Shown here: positions 1 to 7,682 of the stretch, piece by piece | How the letters are laid out: each line of letters opens with the position of its first letter | How positions within the stretch are numbered: position 1 is the stretch's first letter | Assembly (NCBI GenBank): GCA_016722575.1 | Contig: JADKIY010000002.1 | Coordinates: forward strand, 744,001 to 808,000 | From: Elusimicrobiota bacterium | GTDB taxonomy: Bacteria > Elusimicrobiota > Elusimicrobia > FEN-1173 | Reading direction: 5' to 3' | Length of the DNA: 64,000 nucleotides | Notes under the pieces: generated by a model | What the model was told of the DNA's origin: nothing | Seen by the model: the letters and a program-made list of their open reading frames with translations, nothing else | Databases searched by the model: none | Translations under genes and position numbers: made by a program

Positions 1-506
1 ACGGCGGAGGCGCCGCTGCGGTCCGTGATGCGGATCGTTCCCGGCGTCACGCCGGCGCCGTTGTTCAAGGCCGAAAGACGGGTGGCCCCGTTCACGTCGT
101 GGTCGTCCGCGCCGATGCCCGCGCGCAGACGAAGGGTGCCCGCGCCCACCACCGGCGTGTCCACCGCCGCGAAAGATTGGGAAAGGCTTTCCTGGCCCCG
201 GGCCAGGGCCTGCACACGGATCGTGTGGCTCCCCACCTCCGGGGAGCCGGTGACCTGCACCCCCAACAAGGTGTAGTCGCTGGTGGTGACCAGCGCGGGA
301 CGTTTGTCCAATTGCTGCACGACGGTTTGGGCCGCGGCGCGCAAGTCCATGAACTTGGCCGAAAAGGCGTCCCAGGCGCTGGACCGGCTTTGAAGAGCCG
401 CTTGGCGGGCTTCCAACTGTTGGACCGGCCGGAGGGCCAGGGCGCGCAATTGGCTGACGATGGAGGCGGTGTCGAGGCCCGAAACGATTCCGTTGATTTG
501 CGTCAT
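1..506 (-). CDS. fliD: Flagellar filament cap FliD, N-terminal part (runs off the window)
   Basis: FliD caps the growing filament outside the cell and helps flagellin fold into it. Only the first 168 codons are present; the gene continues beyond base 1. The start (MTQINGIVSGLDTASIVSQL) carries the SGLDTASIV signature of the FliD N-terminal domain. It is followed by a helical stretch with many Ala and Gln, expected to pack into the filament end, and then the beginning of the variable outer domain. The ATG lies at 506-504. No strong ribosome site is obvious upstream, so the start rests on family alignment. It lies downstream of flagellin on the same strand, 166 bases after its stop, and other filament genes such as fliS could follow outside the window. 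Confidence 0.9.
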   Translation of the reverse strand, partial: MTQINGIVSGLDTASIVSQLRALALRPVQQLEARQAALQSRSSAWDAFSAKFMDLRAAAQTVVQQLDKRPALVTTSDYTLLGVQVTGSPEVGSHTIRVQALARGQESLSQSFAAVDTPVVGAGTLRLRAGIGADDHDVNGATRLSALNNGAGVTPGTIRITDRSGASA

Positions 507-563
507 AGGTCGTTTGTTCTCTCCTGGGTCGTGGGGCCGCCGTTCGGCCCCGGCCGTCCCGGG

Positions 564-650
564 GCCCGCCGCGCGATCCGCGGCGGGCCGCCGAGCCGGG
601 AAATGGGGAAAACCCGCCGGCGCGGGCCGGCCCCCGCGGGATTCGCGGGG
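564..650 (-). terminator. GC-rich hairpins after flagellin, probable terminator or mRNA 3' end
   Basis: Two perfect hairpins lie just downstream of the flagellin stop: a 7-bp stem at 632-638/644-650 and a 10-bp stem at 564-573/579-588. Neither is followed by a clear T-run on the minus strand, so they may stabilise the flagellin mRNA end or attenuate transcription rather than act as textbook terminators. They fill most of the 507-672 gap before fliD. Confidence 0.4.
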
Positions 651-672
651 ACCGGCCGCCCGTGGGCGTTTA

Positions 673-2082
673 TTACCGTTGGAGCAGGGACAGGACGCTT
701 TGCGGCGATTGGTTGGCTTGGGCCAACATGGCCGTGGCGGATTGAACCAGGATCTGCCACTTCGTGTAGCTCGCCATTTCGCTCGCCATGTCCACGTCGC
801 GGACCCGGGATTCCGAGGCCGTTACGTTTTCCAGAGCCACGTTGAGGCTGTTGATTTTCGTTTCCAACGTGTATTTCTGGATGGACCCCAACTGCGCGCG
901 GGCCGTGGAGACGTCGGAGATGGCTTCGTCCACAATGGCCAGGGCCGTGGTGGGATCCGTCGCCAGGGCGTTCGCCGCTCCGGCGATGATCGAGTTCAGC
1001 CCCGCGGCGCCGCCGGCCGTGGTGCCCAGAGACGAGGCGCGCACGTCGGTGATGCTGGTCGTCACGGTGTCGGACGCTTCGGAGCCGACCTGGAAGGTCA
1101 ACCCGCCCGCTTCCACCGAGAACGCGTTCGCGTAAGTCGCGACGGCGTTGCCCGCCGTGGTGACCGCGACCGCGGTGCCCGCGTAGGCCGTACCGGTGTT
1201 GGCGGTGAGGGTCAAACCGCTGCCGGTCGCCCCTTGGCCGTTGATCGTTCCGGCGATGTCGCTGCCGGCGTCGGTGCTGAAACCGCCCGCGCCGAACAGG
1301 TTGCTGGAGGCGTCGTTGATCGAAACGCTGTAAGCCGACCCGTAGTTGTTGTGCCGCACGGCGACGAAGTTACCGCTCGCCACGGCGGTCAGGCTCAACC
1401 CGTTGGAGGCGAAGCCCGCGTTCAACTGGCTGATGACGGCCGCTTGGTCGGAACCCGCGGTGATGGTGATGTCCGCGCCGTTCACGTTCACGGTCCCGCC
1501 GGGGGCGGTGCCGCCCACCAAGTCCACGTCGCCCGTCAGAACGCCCTGGGTGGCGGCGGTCCCGACGGCGAAGGTCACCAAGTTCGTCCCGGCCGGGGCG
1601 GAAGTGCCCGCCGTGACCGAAGAGATCGCGGTCGCGTTCAACACGACGCCGCGGTTGGACAGGGACCCGTTGAGCAGGTTTTTTCCGCCGAAGGTGGTGT
1701 TGTTGGCGATTTTGTTCAAGGCCGCGACGGCCTCGTCCACCTGGGACTGGTCGGCCGCGATGGCCGTCGAGTCCACGACGCCCGAGTTCTTGGCGTGCAG
1801 GACCAAGGACCGGATTTCGTTCAAGATGGAATGCATTTCCTGCATGGCGCCTTCCCCGGTTTGAATCATCGAGGCGGCGTCCTGCGTGTTGCGGACGGCT
1901 TGTTTGAGACCGGTGATCTGGGCCCGCAGTTGCTCGGACAACACCAGTCCGGCCGGGTCGTCCCCGGCTTTATTGATGCGGAGACCGCTGGACAGTTTCT
2001 CCAAGCTGCTGTCGAACATGGCGTGGTTTCGAGACAGTTGCCGCCACGAGTTCAGGGCGGAAACGTTGTTGGCGATGCGCAT
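673..2082 (-). CDS. fliC: Flagellin, filament subunit
   Basis: Structural subunit of the filament, exported by the flagellar type III system (469 aa). The first ~150 residues (RIANNVSALNSWRQL, then SSGLRINKAGDDPAGL) and last ~90 residues (ending SVLSLLQR) are the conserved helical D0/D1 parts. The middle (about 170-370) is a variable Gly/Ala/Thr-rich region with a flagellin hook-IN-like segment (GGTVNVNGADITITAG). ATG 2082-2080 follows GGAAGGAG at good spacing. A sigma-28-type promoter and a hairpin resembling a CsrA site lie upstream, and FliW and CsrA are encoded at 14.4-15.2 kb. This is the only flagellin in the window; paralogues elsewhere cannot be excluded. Confidence 0.95.
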   Translation of the reverse strand: MRIANNVSALNSWRQLSRNHAMFDSSLEKLSSGLRINKAGDDPAGLVLSEQLRAQITGLKQAVRNTQDAASMIQTGEGAMQEMHSILNEIRSLVLHAKNSGVVDSTAIAADQSQVDEAVAALNKIANNTTFGGKNLLNGSLSNRGVVLNATAISSVTAGTSAPAGTNLVTFAVGTAATQGVLTGDVDLVGGTAPGGTVNVNGADITITAGSDQAAVISQLNAGFASNGLSLTAVASGNFVAVRHNNYGSAYSVSINDASSNLFGAGGFSTDAGSDIAGTINGQGATGSGLTLTANTGTAYAGTAVAVTTAGNAVATYANAFSVEAGGLTFQVGSEASDTVTTSITDVRASSLGTTAGGAAGLNSIIAGAANALATDPTTALAIVDEAISDVSTARAQLGSIQKYTLETKINSLNVALENVTASESRVRDVDMASEMASYTKWQILVQSATAMLAQANQSPQSVLSLLQR

Positions 2083-2109
2083 GATTAGCTCCTTCCGTGT
2101 GTGAGGTTG

Positions 2110-2127
2110 CCGGGATTCCTTTCCCGG
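2110..2127 (-). promoter_or_regulatory. Candidate CsrA-binding hairpin in the flagellin leader
   Basis: On the minus strand the 18 bases CCGGGAAAGGAATCCCGG form a perfect 6-bp stem with the loop AAGGAA. A GGA exposed in a short loop is the known CsrA recognition feature. A second GGA lies in the Shine-Dalgarno sequence about 20 bases further on (GGAAGGAG). One hairpin site plus one site over the ribosome site is the arrangement known for B. subtilis hag. Binding here is inferred, not shown. Confidence 0.55.
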
Positions 2128-2178
2128 CCGCGTCGGCCCGAAGGACGGCGCGCGGATCCCGAAAGACCCGCAGAAAGA

Positions 2179-2205
2179 TTATCGACCCGGGGGCGGAAAA
2201 CTAGA
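2179..2205 (-). promoter_or_regulatory. Sigma-28 (FliA) promoter of flagellin
   Basis: Minus-strand TCTAGTTT, 11 bases, GTCGATAA. This matches the FliA consensus TAAAGTTT-N11-GCCGATAA at 6 of 8 and 7 of 8 positions with exact spacing. The -35 box overlaps the stop codon of the response regulator gene upstream. The predicted leader of about 90 bases contains the hairpin at 2110-2127. Confidence 0.7.
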
Positions 2206-3472
2206 GGAGGGGCGGGGGGAGGGCGGGGCGGTCCGCGGCCGTCCGCACGTCGATGACCGCGGTCCCGGGGGCGTCCGGGAACAGCAGGGCCACCACTCCC
2301 CCGTCGCCCTGGGTTTCGGGCAGGGACCGGAGCGCCAATAGGCCCAAACCGCCCCCCTCGGGGGAGAGGACGGTGTCGGCGCCGGCGGTTTCCCGGCGGA
2401 TGGTGCGCGCCAACTGGCGATAAAGATCGTCCAAGGGCGGCAGGGAGAGCCCCTTACGCTTCAAGGCGTCCCACAGGTGCAAATCAATTTTTTCCGGGGC
2501 GAAGCCGCAGAGGGTTTTTAGGCGGTCGCTCACGTACACCACGTCCCAGGCGGCGTTCAAGACCATGAAGGGCCAGGGAAAATCCTTGAGGGCGGAGGTC
2601 AAGGTGTATAAGAATTGCCGGCCGCGACCGCGGAAATCCGCCACCAACTCGCCGCCGGCGCCGAACTGAAGGGAGACGGTCCCCACCGCCGCGGCTTTTT
2701 GCTGTTTGTAGAGCTCGTTCCGTCGGGTCAGGAGCCGGAGCAGAAGCCGCCGAAAGAGGGCCGAAAGAGTCTCCTCGTCCAGGGGCTCCTTCAGGCAGTC
2801 GGCCGGCCCCACGCCCAGGGCCTCCCGAACGGCTTCGACGTCCGGACCGGCGTCGACCAACAGGGGGACCACCGCCAAATCCGCCAGGGATTCCCGGGCC
2901 TCCACCAGGGCCTTCGCGTCGCCCAGGGAAGCGTTTCCCACTTCCCAAACCAGAAAATCCAGTTCGCCGGATCGGAGCAAATCGCGGGCCTCTTCCGGAG
3001 ACTCCGGAAAGCGCGGTTCGAGGCCGTTTTTGCGGAGGACCCGATCGAGAAAGAGGCGCCGCCGGTCCCCCTCCACGTGAACCAGGGCCACGGGCCGGGG
3101 ATCCCCGACTCCGCCTTTCTCCCGAATGCGGTCCAAGACTTTGACGATTTGTTCCAGGTTAAAGGGCTTGCGCAGGCAAACGAACGCGCCTTGCTTAAGG
3201 AGGTCGTGCTCCGTCCGCTCCGTGGCGAACCCGGTCAATACCACGACTTCGGTTTCCGGCGACTTTTGCTTGATCTCCGCCAGGACCTGGGACCCGTCCA
3301 GCCCGGGCATGCGCAGGTCGGTGATGACCACGTCGGGCTGTTCCCGCCCGAAAATTTCCAACCCCTGCCGTCCGTCCGGCGCCTCCAGCACCCGGTAACC
3401 CAAACGGGACAACACCCGCCGGGCCATGCCGCGGAAGGGATCGAAGTCATCGATGATCAGAACTTTTTGCAT
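2201..3472 (-). CDS. Response regulator: receiver, degenerate second receiver, PAS-like domain
   Basis: Cytoplasmic signalling protein of 423 aa. Residues 1-120 are a complete receiver: acidic cluster IIDDFD, phospho-acceptor Asp in VVITDLRMPGLDG, and Lys in LRKPF. Residues ~130-240 look like a second receiver fold without the usual acidic residues. After a short linker, residues ~310-420 resemble a PAS domain (FPWPFMVLNAAWDVVYVSD). There is no DNA-binding or catalytic output domain, so it probably acts by protein contact. The start at 3472-3470 (MQKVLIIDD) follows AGGAGG; the frame is open further upstream but the receiver begins here. It lies just upstream of flagellin, under its own sigma-28-type promoter, and faces away from the kinase at 4197, a plausible partner. 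Confidence 0.8.
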   Translation of the reverse strand: MQKVLIIDDFDPFRGMARRVLSRLGYRVLEAPDGRQGLEIFGREQPDVVITDLRMPGLDGSQVLAEIKQKSPETEVVVLTGFATERTEHDLLKQGAFVCLRKPFNLEQIVKVLDRIREKGGVGDPRPVALVHVEGDRRRLFLDRVLRKNGLEPRFPESPEEARDLLRSGELDFLVWEVGNASLGDAKALVEARESLADLAVVPLLVDAGPDVEAVREALGVGPADCLKEPLDEETLSALFRRLLLRLLTRRNELYKQQKAAAVGTVSLQFGAGGELVADFRGRGRQFLYTLTSALKDFPWPFMVLNAAWDVVYVSDRLKTLCGFAPEKIDLHLWDALKRKGLSLPPLDDLYRQLARTIRRETAGADTVLSPEGGGLGLLALRSLPETQGDGGVVALLFPDAPGTAVIDVRTAADRPALPPPLL

Positions 3473-3488
3473 GGGGGCCTCCTGTTCA

Positions 3489-3515
3489 TTATCGACCGGC
3501 GCCGGGGGGCCTTGA
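3489..3515 (-). promoter_or_regulatory. Sigma-28 promoter of the receiver/PAS regulator gene
   Basis: Minus-strand TCAAGGCC, 11 bases, GTCGATAA, directly upstream of the ATG at 3472. The -10 box is identical to that of flagellin and the spacing is exact; the -35 box matches at TCAAG. This puts a signalling gene in the late flagellar regulon. Confidence 0.6.
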
Positions 3516-3716
3516 TCGTGGCACGCCTCTTGCACCCCGCCCCAATGCCACCATGAGCCCTCGATCCCCGGTTGGTTTACCCTCGCCGCCGTTCTGGCCC
3601 TCGGGCTGGAAACCGCGGGGGCCGTTTGGCTGAAAACCACCGCCCCGCCCGTTCCCGCGGAACGCGTTCTCGCCGACCTCTGTCGTCGGCTCGGCGAACT
3701 TGGCCGGTCCAACGGG

Positions 3717-4184
3717 TTGGCCGGTCCCGCCATCGAAATCGAACGCGTGGAAGGCCCCGAACCCGACCCTTATTTCGATACCCTGGCGCCCGCCCTCAAC
3801 GAGCGGTTGGCCCCCGCCTTCGGCAAGATCCAAAGCGCGGCGGGCGCCCGCCAAGCCGCCCTGGCGCGGGTGGGCGACCTGCTGAAAGAAAAAGCCTGGG
3901 TCCACGACCTGCCCGATTTGACCCGAACCCGCCCGGAGACGCTCCTCTCGGCCCAATGGCGTTGGGTGGTTCCCGGGGAACGCGTCGGATTGACCCTGCG
4001 CGCCGTGCGTCTTAACGCCACGGCGGACGGGGTCTCCGTGTTCGAGTCCTTTTCCCACCCCCGTTGGGCGGAACGCGTCCGCCGTTTTCACCGACGACTG
4101 TCCGCCGGAGTGGCCGGCGGCGTGGCCCCGGCTCTGGGACTGCTCGGGTGGGCGGTGGTCCGTTCCCGGCGAACGTCAATCTAA
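3717..4184 (+). CDS. Membrane-anchored protein of unknown function
   Basis: I do not recognise a family. The 155-aa version starts at a TTG (3717) with no convincing ribosome site. The same frame is open back to 3516 and there encodes a hydrophobic segment (WFTLAAVLALGLETAGAVWL), but it has no ATG, GTG or TTG before 3717. The true product may therefore be longer, with an unusual start or a small sequence error near 3553-3570. The body has an E/D/R-rich part and WRWVVPGERVGLTLRAVRL. Near the C-terminus is a second membrane-like segment (AGGVAPALGLLGWAVV) followed by basic residues. Two membrane segments around an extracytoplasmic domain would suit a sensor or partner for the kinase that starts 12 bases downstream. 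Confidence 0.5.
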   Translation: MAGPAIEIERVEGPEPDPYFDTLAPALNERLAPAFGKIQSAAGARQAALARVGDLLKEKAWVHDLPDLTRTRPETLLSAQWRWVVPGERVGLTLRAVRLNATADGVSVFESFSHPRWAERVRRFHRRLSAGVAGGVAPALGLLGWAVVRSRRTSI

Positions 4185-4196
4185 AGGAGATTTCCC

Positions 4197-5090
4197 ATGG
4201 CGCATCCCGTCAAACACAAAGACGCTCCTCCGCGAAGGGTCCCGGCGCGATCGACGCGTCGCCTCGCCGTCCACTCTTTTTCGACACTTCCCGGGGGCGC
4301 GCCTCCAGCCACCCCGGAAGCTTGGCTCGACGCCGAGGGGTCCGACCCCGACAGCTCGGCCGCGCCGAGGAACGTCGCCCCGCCCGAACGAACGGACGCG
4401 GTCGACGGCGCTCCGGCCTACCACCGGGAGAGGGAACGAAGCCTGGCCGATTTGGGCCGGGGAATGATTCATCAGTTCCGCAACCAGTTGTGCGTCGTGA
4501 CCGGCGGCCTGCACGCGGGACTGGCCCACGCCACCCCGGACTCGGCCCGGGAGCTCCTTCTCCTGGCCGAAAACGCCACCCGCAAAATGGTGCGTCTCCT
4601 GGATGATCTGATGACCCTGACGCAACGCCCGAACCTTCAATTGACACCGCTGGTGCCCCGCCTGTTTTTTGATCGCCTATTGAAAATCGTCGAACCCCGG
4701 TTGAAGGCGCGGTCCATTCATCTGGAACGTCGATTCGCGCCCGGGCCTCCGGCCTTTTGGGGCGATCCGGCGACTCTCACCGAAGCCTTCGAGGGGTTGA
4801 TTCAGAACGCCCTGGAGGCCCTGCCCGCGGGCGGGCGGGTCCTGCTGGAAACCCGCTGGTCTCCCGGCGCTGGATTTCTGAACGTTCGACTTTCGGACAA
4901 CGGCCGCGGCATGTCGGCGGAGGAGCGGGAGCGCGCCTTTCAACCCTATTTCACCACCAAAACCGGCGCGGGGGGGCTGGGCCTCACGCTGGCGCGCCGC
5001 GTCATGGAATTCCACGGGGGGACCGTGCGGCTGGACAGCGCGCCGGGCGAGGGAACCACCGTGTCGCTCTTTTTTCCCGTTCCCGGTTGA
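4197..5090 (+). CDS. Histidine kinase without membrane or sensor domain
   Basis: Two-component sensor kinase, 297 aa, cytoplasmic by sequence. The N-terminal ~80 residues are low-complexity and Pro/Ala-rich, with no sensory domain visible. The phospho-acceptor His (about residue 92) lies in GMIHQFRNQL. The ATPase part has the N box (LIQNALEAL), G1 (DNGRGM), an F-box-like segment (FQPYFTTK) and G2 (GLGLTLARR), so it should be active. ATG 4197 follows AAAGGAGA at good spacing. Signal input may come from the membrane protein encoded just upstream. The output could be the regulator at 2201-3472 or one of the stand-alone receivers at 15.1 and 21.1 kb; pairing is inferred from position only. Confidence 0.85.
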   Translation: MAHPVKHKDAPPRRVPARSTRRLAVHSFSTLPGGAPPATPEAWLDAEGSDPDSSAAPRNVAPPERTDAVDGAPAYHRERERSLADLGRGMIHQFRNQLCVVTGGLHAGLAHATPDSARELLLLAENATRKMVRLLDDLMTLTQRPNLQLTPLVPRLFFDRLLKIVEPRLKARSIHLERRFAPGPPAFWGDPATLTEAFEGLIQNALEALPAGGRVLLETRWSPGAGFLNVRLSDNGRGMSAEERERAFQPYFTTKTGAGGLGLTLARRVMEFHGGTVRLDSAPGEGTTVSLFFPVPG

Positions 5091-5115
5091 CCGCCTTTTC
5101 CGTCCCGAGGATTCG

Positions 5116-6498
5116 ATGAGCCGCCTCCCCAAGCGCCCTGGATTCTGGCGCCGGGGGGCGCTGGCCCTTTTGGTGTTCACCCTGGGCGCCGGACGGCGCC
5201 CCCACCGACTGACCCCCCGGGAATGGACGGCGCTTAAAGAAAGCGGCGCCTACCACACGGGCGAGGGCTGGGCGGAAATTCACGGCGACCGCGGCGCGGC
5301 CCGGGAGGAAGCCCAGAACCGGGCGCTGGCGGACTTGTCCCGGCATCTTCGGGTGGCGGTGCGCGCGTCGGTGATCGACCGCCTGGGCCAGTCGGCGGGC
5401 CGGACCGAGGAGCGTCTGGAATCCCGGGTGGAATCCTACACCGAACTGGTCTTGAAGCAGCCGCTGGATCGCCGGGAAATTTTCCTCAATTGGCCCAAAG
5501 GCGGCGTATTGACCGCCGTGGTCGCGCTTTCCAAGGCCCGTTACGCGGCCGCCGTCGACGCCGACCTCGAAGCGAAGAAAGAAGGGCTCCTGGCCCTCTA
5601 CCGAGCCGGTCGAACGGCCGAAGACGGCGGGCGTCCGGCCGACGCCCTCCGGGCCTACGGGCGCGCCCGTCGGGACGCCCGAGCGGCCCTGGACGGCCTT
5701 CCGCTCCGCCTATCGGACGACGAAAGCGGGCAAGACTTCGTCGGCGCCCTGGAGCGGCGGACCGACGCCCTTTTGAGCCAATGGACGTTGGATTGCGGGG
5801 ACGCCGGCCGGGCTTACGACGGCGACGGCGCCTCGGTGAACGTCCCGATCCGGTTGCGCTCCACCGCCGGGGCCCCGCCGGCGCCCAACGATTTTCCCCT
5901 TCGCGCGTTCTGGACTCACCGGCCGCGTCGCCCCGCCGCTCGGGCCCGAACCGACGGCCGGGGCGCGGCGACTCTGTCCGTACCCCTCGACGCCTTCGTC
6001 GACAATCCCCGGCTTCGGGTCGAGCCCGACTGGGACGAGCTGAACTTTCTCCCCCCCCCGCCGGGCCCCGCCTGCGAAGCGTCTTTCCACCCCCGCCGCG
6101 CCCTGCGGTTTTCGGTGATCGCCGAACGCGCCGACGGGGCGGAGCGCTTGGCCGGGGAATTGACGCGGGTCCTGGGCGCGCTCCCCTGGACGGTCGACCG
6201 AGCCACGGTGAATTTTCCGGGGGAAGTTCTCGGCGCGACCGCGAGAAGCGATTTCGGTTTGGAGGTGCGTTGCGCCGAGAAATGGCAAAAGCACCCGACG
6301 GCGGAATTCTATTTTGTCCGGCTTTCGGGCGCGGCGCGCCTCTACGATTTTCGGGAAAACCGGTGGGTCTTTCGGGAATCCCTTCCGGAGGAGCGGGGCG
6401 ACGGCGCCTCGACGGACACCGCCCGGAACGCCGCCTGGAACCGTTGGGCGCCCGCCGTCGCGGCCCGTCTGCGGGAGAAATCCGCGGCGCTCCCGTGA
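5116..6498 (+). CDS. Secreted LPP20/FlgP-like protein
   Basis: Protein of 460 aa with an N-terminal basic/hydrophobic export signal (RRGALALLVFTLGAG) but no lipobox Cys. Residues ~30-150 resemble the LPP20 fold: a short strand region (GEGWAEIHGD), then AREEAQNRALADLSRHLRV and further strands. LPP20-family proteins include Campylobacter FlgP and Vibrio FlgP/FlgT-type factors, which build basal-body disks or outer-membrane-associated rings. The remaining ~300 residues are not recognised and include a helical segment and PPPP-type loops. The gene follows the kinase by 25 bases and ends 4 bases from the stop of the convergent gene at 6503. A role in outer-membrane-associated flagellar structure is inferred from family and location. 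Confidence 0.55.
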   Translation: MSRLPKRPGFWRRGALALLVFTLGAGRRPHRLTPREWTALKESGAYHTGEGWAEIHGDRGAAREEAQNRALADLSRHLRVAVRASVIDRLGQSAGRTEERLESRVESYTELVLKQPLDRREIFLNWPKGGVLTAVVALSKARYAAAVDADLEAKKEGLLALYRAGRTAEDGGRPADALRAYGRARRDARAALDGLPLRLSDDESGQDFVGALERRTDALLSQWTLDCGDAGRAYDGDGASVNVPIRLRSTAGAPPAPNDFPLRAFWTHRPRRPAARARTDGRGAATLSVPLDAFVDNPRLRVEPDWDELNFLPPPPGPACEASFHPRRALRFSVIAERADGAERLAGELTRVLGALPWTVDRATVNFPGEVLGATARSDFGLEVRCAEKWQKHPTAEFYFVRLSGAARLYDFRENRWVFRESLPEERGDGASTDTARNAAWNRWAPAVAARLREKSAALP

Positions 6499-6502
6499 GC
6501 CT

Positions 6503-6865
6503 TCAGGCGGCTTGGCGGGCGTTTCGGACGGCCTGGGAAATCTGAACCTGCAAATGGCCCAATTCCCGGGACAAAAGCTCCACGTGGCCGTGAAGTCGCC
6601 GGCACCGGTAAAGGGTGAGGGCGATGTCCGGACGGGTGTCCGCCGTGCCCACGCCGGCGCCCAGGGCCCGGGTTTCGGCTTGCCGCCGCAGCGTTTCGGC
6701 CTGGCTCAGTTGGCGGTGAAGCCGCTGCAATTTGGGTCCCAAACCGGGAACTTCCGCCTTTTGAAGAAGGGCGTCCCGCTCTTGTTTGGAAAAGGCGACC
6801 AGCCGGCGAAGAAGCCGGGCTTGAACGTGCAGGCATTGTTCCAGGGAAACCAGTTCAAATCGCAT
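6503..6865 (-). CDS. Small helical coiled-coil protein, possible flagellar chaperone
   Basis: A 120-aa, strongly helical, Leu/Gln/Arg-rich protein with heptad-like spacing throughout (LQRLHRQLSQAETLRRQ, ELGHLQVQISQAV). It has no membrane segment or signal peptide. The ATG at 6865-6863 follows GGAGGATA. Size and composition resemble flagellar export chaperones such as FlgN, FliT or FliJ, but no family is recognised, and a better FlgN candidate lies at 11381. It is divergent from the rod operon, with 98 bases between the starts. It could equally be a regulator partner. Confidence 0.65.
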   Translation of the reverse strand: MRFELVSLEQCLHVQARLLRRLVAFSKQERDALLQKAEVPGLGPKLQRLHRQLSQAETLRRQAETRALGAGVGTADTRPDIALTLYRCRRLHGHVELLSRELGHLQVQISQAVRNARQAA

Positions 6866-6923
6866 GGGCGTATCCTCCGGGGGAATTATTGGCGGGCGCG
6901 CTCGAAACTAAACGGGGGAAAGC

Positions 6924-6940
6924 TTCGCACGCTTTTTGCA
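6924..6940 (+). promoter_or_regulatory. Sigma-54 promoter of the flgF operon
   Basis: TTCGCACGCTTTTTGCA: TTGC at -12 and CGCAC where GGCAC is expected at -24, with the correct 12-base interval. The predicted start is about 13 bases before the flgF ATG, the same short leader seen for flgB and fliJ. One of the two usually invariant -24 Gs is replaced by C. Confidence 0.6.
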
Positions 6941-6963
6941 TCTGGAACGACGAGGAGGAACCC

Positions 6964-7671
6964 ATGATTCGAGGCATCCAAGCGAACGCCCAGGCCATGA
7001 ACGCCCTCATGCTTCAACAGGACGTGGAAGCCCACAATTTGGCCAACCAAAACACCACCGGTTTTAAAAGGGACCAGGTGCGCTTTGAACTTTTCAGTCA
7101 AATTCTTCGGGGGCAGGAGACCCTTGCGCCCAAGCCGGTGGTCACCACGGAACGCACCCAGGGCGCCTTAACGCGAACCGACAATCCCCTGGATCTGGCT
7201 CTGCAGGGATCCGGTTGGTTCTCGGTGGAAACCCCGGAAGGCGTCCGTTACACCCGGGATGGCTCCTTTAAATGGGACGCGGCCGGCCGCTTGGTGGACG
7301 CCGAAGGCCACCCGGTGCAAGGGGCCTCCGGCGTTTTAAAACTGGATCCAGAGGCCCCGGGCGCGGTGATGGTGGGCCGCGACGGGACCTTGACCGCCGG
7401 ATCCACTCCCCTGGGCCGGCTTAAAATCACCCATTTCGCTCCCGACGCGCCCCTTCAACGGGTGGGCGGGGGCCGTTACGCCGCCGGCGACACGCCCGCC
7501 GTCGGCGGGACCAGCGAAGTCTGGCAAGGTTATTTGGAATCCTCCACGGTCAATCCCGTCGAGGGGATGGCGGAGATGATGAGCACCTTGCGGCTGTTTG
7601 AAGCCAACCAGAAGGCCTTCCGGATTCAGGACGAATCCCTGAGCCGGGCCCTTCAGGAATTGGCGCGATAA
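6964..7671 (+). CDS. flgF: Flagellar proximal rod protein FlgF
   Basis: Rod subunit (235 aa) exported by the flagellar system and assembled in the periplasm. The N-terminal rod signature is clear (ALMLQQDVEAHNLANQNTTG, then FKRDQV), as is the middle motif NPLDLALQGSGWFSVETPEG. The C-terminus (STVNPVEGMAEMMSTLRLFE) is the rod/hook helix. Its length is typical of FlgF and it sits immediately before flgG, the usual order. ATG 6964 follows GAGGAGGAA. It is the first gene of a tightly packed operon reaching csrA and lies behind a -24/-12 promoter. Confidence 0.93.
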   Translation: MIRGIQANAQAMNALMLQQDVEAHNLANQNTTGFKRDQVRFELFSQILRGQETLAPKPVVTTERTQGALTRTDNPLDLALQGSGWFSVETPEGVRYTRDGSFKWDAAGRLVDAEGHPVQGASGVLKLDPEAPGAVMVGRDGTLTAGSTPLGRLKITHFAPDAPLQRVGGGRYAAGDTPAVGGTSEVWQGYLESSTVNPVEGMAEMMSTLRLFEANQKAFRIQDESLSRALQELAR

Positions 7672-7682
7672 GGAGGAACCTC

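Noticed and set aside
460..2088. A 542-codon plus-strand frame opposite flagellin
   Set aside because: Mirror of the flagellin coding sequence, Arg/Gly-rich and featureless; flagellin on the minus strand is certain.
3455..3472. Sigma-54-like TTTTTGCA at the start of the receiver/PAS gene
   Set aside because: No GG at the -24 position; it is simply the reverse of the MQKV start codons.
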